From assembly GCA_045592165.1 (NCBI GenBank), contig JAZNUG010000037.1, positions 1-21,586 on the forward strand: a stretch of DNA of 21,586 nt. Reading direction: 5' to 3'. A program made the position numbers and the translations under genes. The notes below the pieces were generated by a model. The model was not told the DNA's origin and did no database searches. It saw only the letters and a program-made list of their open reading frames with translations. This document shows, in pieces, positions 6,085 to 13,603 of the stretch (the first letter of the stretch is position 1; each line of letters begins with the position of its first letter). The stretch comes from SFEL01 sp045592165. GTDB lineage: Bacteria; Bacillota; Clostridia; Christensenellales; CAG-138.

Positions 6085-7131
6085 ATGGATACCCTTATGC
6101 ATGGCAGCAGGCGAATGGGGAAACAGACTTTGCTGTTCTCCAATCCCGGTGCGGTGATAAGCAGCGCTGTAATTGTGGGGCCGCTGGAGGGAAAAGGGCC
6201 TTTGGGCAGCTGCTTTGATATTGTACTGGAAGAGGATACCTGGGGAGAGGACAGCTGGGAAAAAGCGGAGCGCAAAATGTTTGAGCAGTCCGTTCGCACC
6301 GCGATGGATAAGGCGGGTCTGCAGGGGGGAGATGTGGATTGCCTGTTGGGAGGGGATTTGCTGAATCAGATTATATCAGCAAACTTTGCCGCCCGGGAGC
6401 TGAAGTTTCCCTTCTTAGGATTGTACGGTGCATGCTCCACAATGGCAGAGTCATTGCTGATAGGGGGCATGCTTCTGGATGGAGGATATGCCGACTGCGT
6501 TGCCTGTACCGCTGCAAGTCACTTTTCCACGGCTGAGCGGCAATACAGAAATCCCCTTGAAATGGGAGGACAGACCACACCTACCGCACAGCGCACCGTT
6601 ACCGGTGCAGGCTGCAGCATAGCGGCAGGAAGCGGCTATACCGGGGATAGGATATATGGAAATGTGTTCATTACAGCGGGCACCATAGGCCGGGTAACAG
6701 ACCTTGGTATAACCGATGCAAACAACATGGGGGCGGCCATGGCTCCTGCGGCAGCGGATACCCTTGCGGCCCATCTGAGCGATACGGGCAGAGGGGTGAT
6801 GGATTACGATCTGGTGGTAACGGGCGATCTTGGCAGTTTTGGCAGCGAGATGTTCATTGACCTGTGCAGGGACAGGGGCATAGATTTGCAGGGGCGGCAT
6901 ATGGATTGCGGCAATATGATTTTCTCATCCGATCAGAAGGTGGATTGCGGCGGAAGCGGATGCGGGTGCAGTGCATCTGTATTGAATGGATATCTGCTGG
7001 AGCGGATAGAAAAGGGGGAACTGCGGCGGATATTCTTCATGGCAACCGGTGCGCTGCTGAGTCCCACCAGTACAATGCAGAGCGACAGCATACCCGGTAT
7101 AGCCCACGGCGTGGTGCTGGAAAGGAAATAG
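6085..7131 (+). CDS. spoVAD: Stage V sporulation protein AD (SpoVAD)
   Basis: SpoVAD is a soluble, membrane-associated protein with a thiolase-like fold that binds dipicolinic acid during uptake into the developing spore. The 348-residue product is close to the usual length of about 340. Recognisable blocks are KQTLLFSNPGAVISSAVIVG (12-31), the helical region with YGACSTMAESLLIGGMLLDG around the thiolase-like nucleophile position, HFSTAERQYRNPLEMGGQ, and a C-terminal FFMATGALLSPTSTMQ block. The ATG follows AGGAGGG at good spacing and lies 12 nt after spoVAC. spoVAE begins 2 nt after its stop, consistent with one transcript and coordinated forespore expression. Confidence 0.96.
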   Translation: MDTLMHGSRRMGKQTLLFSNPGAVISSAVIVGPLEGKGPLGSCFDIVLEEDTWGEDSWEKAERKMFEQSVRTAMDKAGLQGGDVDCLLGGDLLNQIISANFAARELKFPFLGLYGACSTMAESLLIGGMLLDGGYADCVACTAASHFSTAERQYRNPLEMGGQTTPTAQRTVTGAGCSIAAGSGYTGDRIYGNVFITAGTIGRVTDLGITDANNMGAAMAPAAADTLAAHLSDTGRGVMDYDLVVTGDLGSFGSEMFIDLCRDRGIDLQGRHMDCGNMIFSSDQKVDCGGSGCGCSASVLNGYLLERIEKGELRRIFFMATGALLSPTSTMQSDSIPGIAHGVVLERK

Positions 7132-7133
7132 AT

Positions 7134-7490
7134 ATGGATTATGTTTGGGCATTTGGGGTGGGGGGCGGTATATGTGTGATAGGCCAGCTGCTGATGAGCC
7201 TTACCCGGCTTACTCCTGCCCGCATACTGGTGATATTCGTAACGGCAGGGGTGGTGCTGTCCGCCCTGGGGTTATACGAGCCGCTGGTGGAATTTGCAGG
7301 AGCGGGGGCAACGGTGCCCCTTACAGGCTTTGGATATTCCCTTGGCACAGGAGCTATAGAAGCGGCAAAAGAAAAGGGAATACTGGGCGCATTTACAGGA
7401 GGAATTACGGCTACGGCGGGCGGCGTTGCGGCGGCAATAGTGTTCGGATATCTGTTTGCGCTGATATTTACCCCGAAGACAAAGATGTGA
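7134..7490 (+). CDS. spoVAE: Stage V sporulation protein AE (SpoVAE, SpoVAEb type)
   Basis: This is a small integral membrane subunit of the SpoVA dipicolinate channel, 118 residues with about four hydrophobic helices. Landmarks are GGGICVIGQLLMSLTRLTPA near the N-terminus, then GLYEPLVEFAGAGATVPLTG and GFGYSLGTGAIEAAKEKG. These parallel the blocks in SpoVAC, as expected for paralogous subunits. The start at 7134 is 2 nt after the spoVAD stop, so it probably relies on translational coupling. Its own Shine-Dalgarno (GGAAAGGAAA in the spoVAD tail) is only modest. A strong terminator closes the operon immediately downstream. Other SpoVA genes (AA, AB, AF) are absent here, as is common in Clostridia. 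Confidence 0.94.
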   Translation: MDYVWAFGVGGGICVIGQLLMSLTRLTPARILVIFVTAGVVLSALGLYEPLVEFAGAGATVPLTGFGYSLGTGAIEAAKEKGILGAFTGGITATAGGVAAAIVFGYLFALIFTPKTKM

Positions 7491-7499
7491 TGAATAAAG

Positions 7500-7527
7500 A
7501 AAAAGTCCGGCATTGCCGGACTTTTTT
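7500..7527. terminator. Bidirectional terminator between spoVAE and the VanW-family gene
   Basis: AAAAGTCCGGC pairs with GCCGGACTTTT across a 3-nt loop (ATT). A T run follows on the plus strand and an A run precedes it, so it can stop transcription from both sides. It lies 9 nt after the spoVAE stop and 10 nt beyond the end of the convergent minus-strand gene. Confidence 0.92.
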
Positions 7528-7536
7528 ATGTGCGGG

Positions 7537-9267
7537 TTATTGTACTGCGTTTGGATCAACGGTGGGGGTGGCAAGGGAAAGGCTGCCGTCATCCCCTGCT
7601 ACCAGCTGATATGCAGGGTCAAGGGGTTCGCCAGCATAGCCGGGCCATACATAGTAGCGGGTGGGGTGCATCTTGTAGGTGGTATTGCCTATGGACTTGG
7701 TTTCCACCACTTCGCCGTTGAGCTTGTAGGTCTTGAAGGATTCGTAAATGTAGCCGGTAACGGCCTGGTTCTTTACCATCCAATAGGGGGAGTAGAGGGA
7801 ACTCTTCACCTCGTATTCAGGCATGCCGGGAACAAGTTCTTCAACCAGCTTTGAACTGAGCTCTATCTCGTCGTAAGTTGCGGGGAATGCTTCGCCGTAA
7901 ATATCGCAGTGAACATTGTAGTTTACCGTATCTATCCAGGTGAATACATAAACGGGAGATTCGGTATTGTTTTTCCACTTGAAGTCGATTTCGCCGGTAA
8001 CGGTATTTATGGTGGCGTCAAGGCCATCGGGATAGCCGCTGGGAGTGGAATGGGCACGGCGGTAAACCACTTCGTAATCGCCGTGCAGTACCGCCATATA
8101 GGTGGTGGTGGCTATCTGGCAAACACCGCCGCCGGGCTGATCTTCGTGGTCTGCGCCGCCGGAGATAACCGCAGGTGCGGCTTTCCAGCCATTGGCGAAG
8201 GTGCGGTCGCCCAGTATGCCGTTGGCGGAGAATTCTTCGCCGGGCAGGAGAGTTTTGCCATAAACCATGCCGCAGGCCTTTTCAAGATTAAAGCAGCGAC
8301 CTTCGTTGCGGCGCTTGCTGCGGTAGCCTGTGGAGGCGGAGCTTCTGAGAACAAGGGTTTCTTTAAGGGTTTCGATGGTAACGTCAGACTGTATGGGAGC
8401 CATCTGAACTTCTATATCGCCGAAATCCAGAGCATCGCAGCGCTGCTGAACGGTTTCCATAAGGGCGGGGATATCCACGCCGTAGCCATCCACAGCTTCT
8501 ACAAACTCGAAGAATACATCGCGGGCGTCGGTGATTGCGATTGCTTCTTCACCCAGTCCGGCTTCCTTGGCGGCTTCGCCGATAAGGCCGAGGTTGCGGG
8601 TATCCGGAGCATTGGTGTCCTCCTTTATTTTGGGCATACGCACAGTATAGGAGGCGGGGGTGGGTGCGATGGTGACCGCATCGGCAAAGGTGTGGATAAA
8701 TGCTTCCACGCCGGAGGGAGCCACAGTGTATTCAAGGGTGAATTCCCGTCCGTTTTCCTTTATGTCCAATATCTGCTCACGCAGCACGGAATATTCGCCT
8801 TCGCGGGCAAGGCCCATAGCTTCGGCAAGTACTTCTTCGGTATTGTAAGTGATGGTGAAGCAGGAGGAATCGGCGGTATAGCTCTGACCGTTGCAGGTGA
8901 AATTCAGATGTACGCCTGCAGCAATATCCTTCTCTGCAGTGTCGGCAAGGGCGGCGCGGGCGCCATCCATGGTCATGCCGGAAATATCCACTCCGTTTAC
9001 AGAGATACCCTCATGGAAGGTGGTGCCGTTCATAATGGCCACCCTCTGCTGCTCTCTGTAGATCACGAAATAATACAGGGCGCCCAGCACTGCTATCAGC
9101 GCAGCAAGAACTATCAGCAAGGTTTTGAGGGCCTTGTTGGAGGATTGCTTTTTCTTTTTTCTGGAAGTAGTTTCCTTTGAGGTTTTTTCTTTGGAGACGG
9201 TTTCTCTGGAGGTCCTTTCTCTAGAGGTTCTTTCTCTTGAGGTCTTTTCTCTGGATTTTCTTTCCAT
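7537..9267 (-). CDS. VanW-family membrane-anchored cell-envelope protein
   Basis: The 576-residue product has an unusual cytoplasmic N-terminus (residues 1-45) made of Lys/Arg-Thr-Ser-Arg-Glu repeats. One transmembrane helix follows (about 47-70, TLLIVLAALIAVLGALYYFV), and the rest is extracellular. Residues about 85-230 resemble the peptidoglycan-binding-4 domain that often precedes VanW. The VanW domain covers about 325-460, with LLPGEEFSANGILGDRT and the signature PGGGVCQIATTTY. A G5-like strand region (about 505-550) and a flexible acidic C-terminus end the protein. VanW proteins are linked to the cell wall but their biochemistry is unsettled; proximity to glycopeptide-resistance genes in some species does not make this a resistance gene. 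The start has GGAG 7 nt upstream. It is transcribed alone, convergent with spoVA. Confidence 0.9.
   Translation of the reverse strand: MERKSREKTSRERTSRERTSRETVSKEKTSKETTSRKKKKQSSNKALKTLLIVLAALIAVLGALYYFVIYREQQRVAIMNGTTFHEGISVNGVDISGMTMDGARAALADTAEKDIAAGVHLNFTCNGQSYTADSSCFTITYNTEEVLAEAMGLAREGEYSVLREQILDIKENGREFTLEYTVAPSGVEAFIHTFADAVTIAPTPASYTVRMPKIKEDTNAPDTRNLGLIGEAAKEAGLGEEAIAITDARDVFFEFVEAVDGYGVDIPALMETVQQRCDALDFGDIEVQMAPIQSDVTIETLKETLVLRSSASTGYRSKRRNEGRCFNLEKACGMVYGKTLLPGEEFSANGILGDRTFANGWKAAPAVISGGADHEDQPGGGVCQIATTTYMAVLHGDYEVVYRRAHSTPSGYPDGLDATINTVTGEIDFKWKNNTESPVYVFTWIDTVNYNVHCDIYGEAFPATYDEIELSSKLVEELVPGMPEYEVKSSLYSPYWMVKNQAVTGYIYESFKTYKLNGEVVETKSIGNTTYKMHPTRYYVWPGYAGEPLDPAYQLVAGDDGSLSLATPTVDPNAVQ
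9157..9258 (-). repeat. 15-bp coding minisatellite in the VanW-family gene
   Basis: About seven degenerate 15-bp units encode residues 4-37 of the VanW-family protein. Peptide units are KSRE, KTSRE, RTSRE, RTSRE, TVSKE, KTSKE and TTSRK. The unit is a multiple of three, so copy-number change would alter the length of the cytoplasmic tail without breaking the frame. Confidence 0.85.
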
Positions 9268-9437
9268 CTATTACTCCGCTCTCTCTTTGGTATTGATTGG
9301 AAAAATGCGGCGGCAATGGTGCTTGAATACACATGCCTATGCCCTTTTATTATATGTGATTTAATGGGCAAGGTAAAGCCCTTGTTGGCCCCAAAAGTCT
9401 GTACATTTTGTTAACTTTCCTTGACCATCAGGATGTG

Positions 9438-9466
9438 TTGCATATTCATGAATCAAATGTTAAAAT
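9438..9466 (+). promoter_or_regulatory. Candidate promoter of the pantothenate transporter/kinase pair
   Basis: TTGCAT (9438-9443) and TAAAAT (9461-9466, 5 of 6 to TATAAT) are spaced 17 nt. A better-looking TTGACC at 9421 has no acceptable -10 at normal distance. The surrounding 244-nt divergent gap holds no other recognisable element, and I see no riboswitch. Confidence 0.4.
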
Positions 9467-9511
9467 AATTAATTGTGATAATAAAAGCTGTATCAAGGAG
9501 GTAAAACACCA

Positions 9512-10138
9512 ATGAGAGAAAAAAGTGTAAGGACATTGGTTTTGTACGGCATGTTTGTAGCTGTGGTATTTTTGCTGGGCCTTACTCCCCTTGGATACAT
9601 ATACCTGCCCATGGCCTCAATAACCACCGTGCATATTCCTGTAATAGTGGGCGGCTATACCCTCGGCAAAAAGGGCGGTGCTGTGCTGGGCTGCTTCTTT
9701 GGCCTTACCAGTTTTATCAAGTGTTTTACCACTCCGGATGCTATTGCTGCAATAATGCTGGGCACATCCACCGGATTCGGTGCATATAATCTGCTGCTTA
9801 TCCTCGCGGTGCTTTTCCTGCCGCGAATACTTACCGGTTTCTTTTCCGCTGCGGTATATCAGCTTATCGGCGGCACCGGCAAGCGGCAGGCGGCAGCAAT
9901 GGGTATAAGCGCCTTTGTGGGAAGTATGACCAATACTGTGCTTTTCCTGGGCGGACTTTATATACTTGCTTTTGAACAGACGGCTGCGGCAATGGGAGTA
10001 GCAGGCAATGCACTGTTTGCCACGCTGATGGGCATAGTTGCAGGCAACGGCATAATCGAAGCCATAGCCGCTGTTATCATATGCACCGCTGTAGGCAAGG
10101 CTATAAGCGCATACGCCAACCGGCACAGCAGCAACTAA
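9512..10138 (+). CDS. panT: ECF transporter S component, probably pantothenate (PanT-like)
   Basis: S components are small integral membrane proteins that bind a vitamin and dock on a shared energy-coupling module (EcfA, EcfA', EcfT, not in this window). The 208-residue product has about six hydrophobic segments. The N-terminal MREKSVRTLVLYGMFVAVVF contains the Ala/Gly-rich helix region used for docking, with TPLGYIYLPM and HIPVIVGGYTLGKKGGAVLG following. The start has a strong Shine-Dalgarno (AAGGAGG). Specificity for pantothenate is inferred from sequence character and from coaX 31 nt downstream, whose enzyme phosphorylates pantothenate; sequence alone could also fit another vitamin. Confidence 0.83.
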   Translation: MREKSVRTLVLYGMFVAVVFLLGLTPLGYIYLPMASITTVHIPVIVGGYTLGKKGGAVLGCFFGLTSFIKCFTTPDAIAAIMLGTSTGFGAYNLLLILAVLFLPRILTGFFSAAVYQLIGGTGKRQAAAMGISAFVGSMTNTVLFLGGLYILAFEQTAAAMGVAGNALFATLMGIVAGNGIIEAIAAVIICTAVGKAISAYANRHSSN

Positions 10139-10169
10139 ACTATAATTTGCGATTGGAGATTTTTCACCT

Positions 10170-10937
10170 ATGCTGATGGTAATGGACATAGGCAATACCA
10201 ATATAAAAACCGGTCTTTTCGTGGACGGCAAGCTTAAAAATTCATGGAGACTGCAGACAAACCATCTGCGTACCGCTGATGAATACGGTACCATGATGGA
10301 AAGCTTCTTCAATCACCTCGGCATCTCAACCGATGCCGTGGACGGCATAATCATGTCTTCTGTAATTCCCTCCATGAACTACACCATGGAGCATATGTGC
10401 GAACTGTATTTCCATCGCCGCAAGGTAACGATTGTAAACAGCAAACTGAATCTGGGACTGAATATCAAGTATGATCTGCCCTCCCAGCTGGGCTCCGACC
10501 GTATCTGCAATTCCGTTGAGGCCTATCATCGCTATGGCGGCCCCTGCGTGGTGGTTGACTTCGGTACCGCCACCAACTTTGCGGTTATCTCCGAAAAGGG
10601 CGATTTCCTCGGCGGCCTTATCTGTCCCGGTATCATGGTATCTGCCGATGCTTTGGTGGAGCGGGCGGCAATGCTCCACAAGGTTGAGTATATAATGCCT
10701 GAAAAGGTGATCGGCACCAATACAAAAGAAGGCATACAGTCCGGTCTGATCCGCGGCTATGTTGGTCAGGTGGACTATATCCTTCAGCAGATTGAAAAAG
10801 AGCTGGGCGCAAAGCCTACCGTTGTTGCCACCGGCGGCATGTCCGGCATGATTGCCAACGAGACCAAGCGTATTGACGTGGTTAATCCCACTCTTACCCT
10901 TGAGGGCCTTGCCCGTATATACGAAATGAACAAGTAG
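10170..10937 (+). CDS. coaX: Type III pantothenate kinase (CoaX)
   Basis: CoaX phosphorylates pantothenate with ATP, the first committed step of coenzyme A synthesis. Type III enzymes need a monovalent cation and are not feedback-inhibited by CoA. The 255-residue length is typical. The ASKHA-fold phosphate-binding motif DIGNTN is at residues 6-11. The family block PSQLGSDRICNSVEAY lies near 104-119, the second phosphate motif DFGTATNF is at 130-137, and GGLICPG is at 148-154. The start at 10170 gives the usual MxxVxDIGNTN N-terminus and has a GGAG about 12 nt upstream. It pairs with the ECF S component just upstream as a salvage-and-activation unit. Confidence 0.96.
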   Translation: MLMVMDIGNTNIKTGLFVDGKLKNSWRLQTNHLRTADEYGTMMESFFNHLGISTDAVDGIIMSSVIPSMNYTMEHMCELYFHRRKVTIVNSKLNLGLNIKYDLPSQLGSDRICNSVEAYHRYGGPCVVVDFGTATNFAVISEKGDFLGGLICPGIMVSADALVERAAMLHKVEYIMPEKVIGTNTKEGIQSGLIRGYVGQVDYILQQIEKELGAKPTVVATGGMSGMIANETKRIDVVNPTLTLEGLARIYEMNK

Positions 10938-10939
10938 CT

Positions 10940-11110
10940 TCAGCGGCTGAGATAGTCAATTGCATAGCATATGCTCAGCATAAGCTGAAGGACAAACAGC
11001 ACATAACAAACATTGCGCCGGGGGACATCCTCCCGGCGCTTAAATATTTCTGCGCCGATGAGGGGCACAAGGGGTATGATTCCCGCATACAGCAGCAAAA
11101 GAATCTTCAT
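10940..11110 (-). CDS. Small two-helix membrane protein, unknown
   Basis: The 56-residue product has a hydrophobic helix at about 2-19 (KILLLLYAGIIPLVPLIG), a charged turn (EIFKRREDVPRRN) and a second hydrophobic helix at about 34-51 (VCYVLFVLQLMLSICYAI). The ATG at 11110 follows a near-perfect Shine-Dalgarno (GGGAGG, 6 nt away), which decides it over longer in-frame extensions. The basic loop predicts a hairpin topology with both ends outside. It converges on coaX, its stop lying 2 nt beyond the coaX stop. I recognise no family. Confidence 0.65.
   Translation of the reverse strand: MKILLLLYAGIIPLVPLIGAEIFKRREDVPRRNVCYVLFVLQLMLSICYAIDYLSR
11015..11050 (+). terminator. Possible terminator for coaX inside the convergent small gene
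   Basis: Arms GCGCCGGGGG (11015-11024) and CTCCCGGCGC (11030-11039) form a 10-bp stem with one G-T pair and a 5-nt loop, followed on the plus strand by TTAAATATTT. It lies 77 nt past the coaX stop, within the coding region of the opposing small membrane protein. The T tract is interrupted, so activity is uncertain. Confidence 0.35.
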
Positions 11111-11231
11111 GGTATACCTCCCGATTGATGATGAAAAGCTATGCATGAAGGATAACATCGGGGCTGTAACAGGTGCGATAGTGGGAAAGTGGAAAAGCGG
11201 GAATATTATAGTGCGGATGATCCATGGGCTG

Positions 11232-11240
11232 TGGTATAAT
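11232..11240 (+). promoter_or_regulatory. Extended -10 promoter for the Dabb-uvrB-uvrA unit
   Basis: TGGTATAAT is a perfect extended -10 (TGnTATAAT). No good -35 is present 17 nt upstream, as extended -10 promoters tolerate. Transcription would begin near 11247, about 54 nt before the Dabb gene. No LexA-type palindrome is evident across it. Confidence 0.6.
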
Positions 11241-11300
11241 AATGAACACACGGCGTATTGAAGAATTATTGATAAATCCATAATACAAGGAGATAATACA

Positions 11301-11582
11301 ATGGTAACTCACATCGTATGCCACAAGTACACCGACCGCGAAGAAGCCAATAAGATCGCCCCTATGCTCAAGGCATTGGTAGGCAAGGTTCCCGGTCTGC
11401 TCAGTATGGAAACGGGCGCTGACTTTATGGGCAGCGCAAGGAGCTATGACCTTGCTCTGGTGGCAAAGTTTGAAACCCGTGAGGACCTTGCAGTATATGC
11501 CGATCATCCCGAGCATTTAAAGGTAAAGGAATACATCCATACCGTGCTTCAGAACGGCATTTCTGTGGATTTCGAGGACTGA
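11301..11582 (+). CDS. Dabb (stress-responsive alpha/beta barrel) domain protein
   Basis: The 93-residue product is a single Dabb domain, a ferredoxin-like fold that dimerises into an eight-stranded barrel. Landmarks are the opening strand MVTHIVCHKYTD, the helix EANKIAPMLKALVGKVPGL, the central strand YDLALVAKFETREDLAVY and DHPEHLKVKEYI near the C-terminus. The DHPxHxxV pattern is typical of the family. Some Dabb proteins act in polyketide or heme-type chemistry, but no function can be assigned from sequence here. It has a good Shine-Dalgarno (AAGGAG) and ends 13 nt before uvrB, suggesting cotranscription with the excision-repair genes. Confidence 0.87.
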   Translation: MVTHIVCHKYTDREEANKIAPMLKALVGKVPGLLSMETGADFMGSARSYDLALVAKFETREDLAVYADHPEHLKVKEYIHTVLQNGISVDFED

Positions 11583-11595
11583 TAAAGCGATAATC

Positions 11596-13602
11596 ATGGG
11601 CGAATTTAAAGTAGTATCCCCCTTTCAGCCTCAGGGTGACCAGCCTGAGGCTATTGCTGCGCTCAGCGAAGGCGTAAAGGCGGGAGAAAAGCTGCAGGTA
11701 CTGCTTGGCGTAACCGGCAGCGGCAAAACATACACCATAGCAAAGGTGATAGAGCAGGTGCAGATGCCTACTCTGGTGATTGCCCACAACAAGACCCTCG
11801 CGGCACAGCTCTGCGGTGAGCTGAGGGAGTTCTTCCCGGACAGCGCCGTGGAGTATTTCGTATCCTATTACGATTATTATCAGCCTGAGGCATACATCGC
11901 CGCATCCGATACATACATCGAAAAAGTAGCAACGGTAAACGACGAAATAGACAAGCTTCGCCACAGCGCAACCTGTGCCCTCAATGAGCGCAGGGATGTT
12001 ATCATCGTGGCCTCTGTCAGCTGCATATACGCATTGGGTGACCCCGAAGAATACCTTAAGCTGTCCATTTCATTGAGAAAAGGTATGACCATCGACCGTG
12101 ACGAGGTTATGCGAAAGCTGGTGGATATACAGTATCAGCGCAATGAGTATGACTTTGTCCGCGGTACCTTCCGGGCAAAGGGAGACGTTCTGGAGATATT
12201 CCCTTCAAACTGGTCGGATAAGGCCCTGAGGGTGGAATTTTTCGGGGATGAAATTGAGCGTATCAGCGAGGTGAACTGCCTTACCGGCGAGATACTGCTG
12301 GACAGGGCGCATGTTGCGGTGTTCCCGGCTTCCCACTATGCTACGGGTCGGGATAAGCTGATTCAGGCCCTTGAAGCGATAGAAAAGGATCTTTATGACA
12401 GGGTGGCGGAGCTGAAGGCACAGGATAAGCTGCTGGAAGCACAGCGCCTTGAACAGCGCACCCTGTACGATATGGAGATGATGAAGGAGATTGGCTATTG
12501 TCAGGGCATAGAAAACTACTCCAGATACTTTGACGGACGCAGCCCCGGACAGCCGCCCTATACTCTTATAGACTATTTCCCGGATGATTTCCTCATGATA
12601 GTGGATGAATCCCACGTTACCCTGCCTCAGGTGAGGGGAATGTACAGCGGAGACCTGTCACGCAAGAGGGAACTGGTGGAATACGGCTTCCGAATACCCA
12701 GCGCCTTTGATAACAGGCCGCTTAAGTTTGACGAATTCAAGGAGAGGATACATCAGCTTATCTGTGTATCCGCAACCCCCGGCGACTATGAGTTGGGTCT
12801 GGCGGAGCGGGTGGCGGAGCAGGTTATTCGCCCCACCGGCCTTGTGGATCCCGAGATAGACATTCGCCCTGTAAACGGTCAGGTTGACGATTTGCTGGGC
12901 GAAATAAGAAAAACCACCGAAAAAGGATACAGAGTCCTTGTTACCACCCTTACAAAGCGCATGGCAGAGATGCTTACCGAGTATCTTGACGGCATGGGTG
13001 TAAGGGTAAGGTACATGCACTCTGAAATTGAAACCATAGAGCGCATGGAGATAATCCGGGATCTGCGCCTTGGTGAATTTGATGTACTGGTAGGTATAAA
13101 CCTGCTCAGAGAGGGCCTTGACCTGCCTGAGGTGGGGCTTGTTGCAATACTGGATGCGGATAAGGAAGGATTCCTTCGTTCGTCCACTTCCCTTATACAG
13201 ACCATCGGCCGTGCCGCCAGAAATGCGGATGGCCATGTAATAATGTATGCGGATGAAATAACACCTTCCATGAAGGCGGCTATTGATGAAACCGCCCGAA
13301 GAAGGGAAAAACAGCAGGCCTATAACATTGCCCATAACATAACTCCAAAGAGCATAACCAAGGCTGTGCACGACATAATCGAAATAAGCGGCAGGCCAAA
13401 GGAAAAGGCACAGGAAAACCGGGAGGCTCAGATAGAGCTGCTGCGTGAGCAGATGAGGGCGGCGGCGGCAGAGCTGGATTTCGAAACTGCAGCGAAGCTG
13501 AGAGACAGGCTCTTTGATCTTACCGGAGAGGACAAACCCAAAAAGATTGCCCCGGGAACACCCGGCAGCAAGCGAAACGCAAGAGGCAGAACGAGAAAAT
13601 AA
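11596..13602 (+). CDS. uvrB: Excinuclease ABC subunit B (UvrB)
   Basis: UvrB is the damage-verifying helicase-like subunit of nucleotide excision repair. It is loaded by UvrA and then recruits UvrC. The 668-residue product is full length. The Walker A motif GVTGSGKT is at 38-45. The beta-hairpin that clamps DNA is YYDYYQPEAYIAASDTYIEK (91-110). The Walker B/DEAD-type box is DESH (337-340), with later helicase motifs SATPGDYE, NLLREGLDLPEVG and QTIGRAARN. The UVR domain that contacts UvrC is near 612-645 (QIELLREQMRAA, then ETAAKLRDRLFDL). It has little Shine-Dalgarno of its own, so translation may depend on the upstream Dabb gene. uvrA starts 1 nt after its stop. Confidence 0.98.
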   Translation: MGEFKVVSPFQPQGDQPEAIAALSEGVKAGEKLQVLLGVTGSGKTYTIAKVIEQVQMPTLVIAHNKTLAAQLCGELREFFPDSAVEYFVSYYDYYQPEAYIAASDTYIEKVATVNDEIDKLRHSATCALNERRDVIIVASVSCIYALGDPEEYLKLSISLRKGMTIDRDEVMRKLVDIQYQRNEYDFVRGTFRAKGDVLEIFPSNWSDKALRVEFFGDEIERISEVNCLTGEILLDRAHVAVFPASHYATGRDKLIQALEAIEKDLYDRVAELKAQDKLLEAQRLEQRTLYDMEMMKEIGYCQGIENYSRYFDGRSPGQPPYTLIDYFPDDFLMIVDESHVTLPQVRGMYSGDLSRKRELVEYGFRIPSAFDNRPLKFDEFKERIHQLICVSATPGDYELGLAERVAEQVIRPTGLVDPEIDIRPVNGQVDDLLGEIRKTTEKGYRVLVTTLTKRMAEMLTEYLDGMGVRVRYMHSEIETIERMEIIRDLRLGEFDVLVGINLLREGLDLPEVGLVAILDADKEGFLRSSTSLIQTIGRAARNADGHVIMYADEITPSMKAAIDETARRREKQQAYNIAHNITPKSITKAVHDIIEISGRPKEKAQENREAQIELLREQMRAAAAELDFETAAKLRDRLFDLTGEDKPKKIAPGTPGSKRNARGRTRK

Positions 13603-13603
13603 C

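Noticed and set aside
7909..9180. 423-codon plus-strand frame opposite the VanW-family gene
   Set aside because: Low-complexity Gly/Ala-rich shadow of the VanW coding sequence with no ribosome binding site.
7537..9267. Reading the VanW-family gene as a vancomycin-resistance gene
   Set aside because: No vanA/B, vanH, vanX or vanRS-type genes are nearby, and VanW domains are common in housekeeping wall proteins.
9410..9426. Possible Rex half-site (TTGTTAAC) upstream of the pantothenate unit
   Set aside because: The inverted second half of the operator is missing.
11244..11255. Possible LexA/SOS box before uvrBA (GAAC-ACAC-GGCG)
   Set aside because: Only the left half matches GAACnnnnGTTC.
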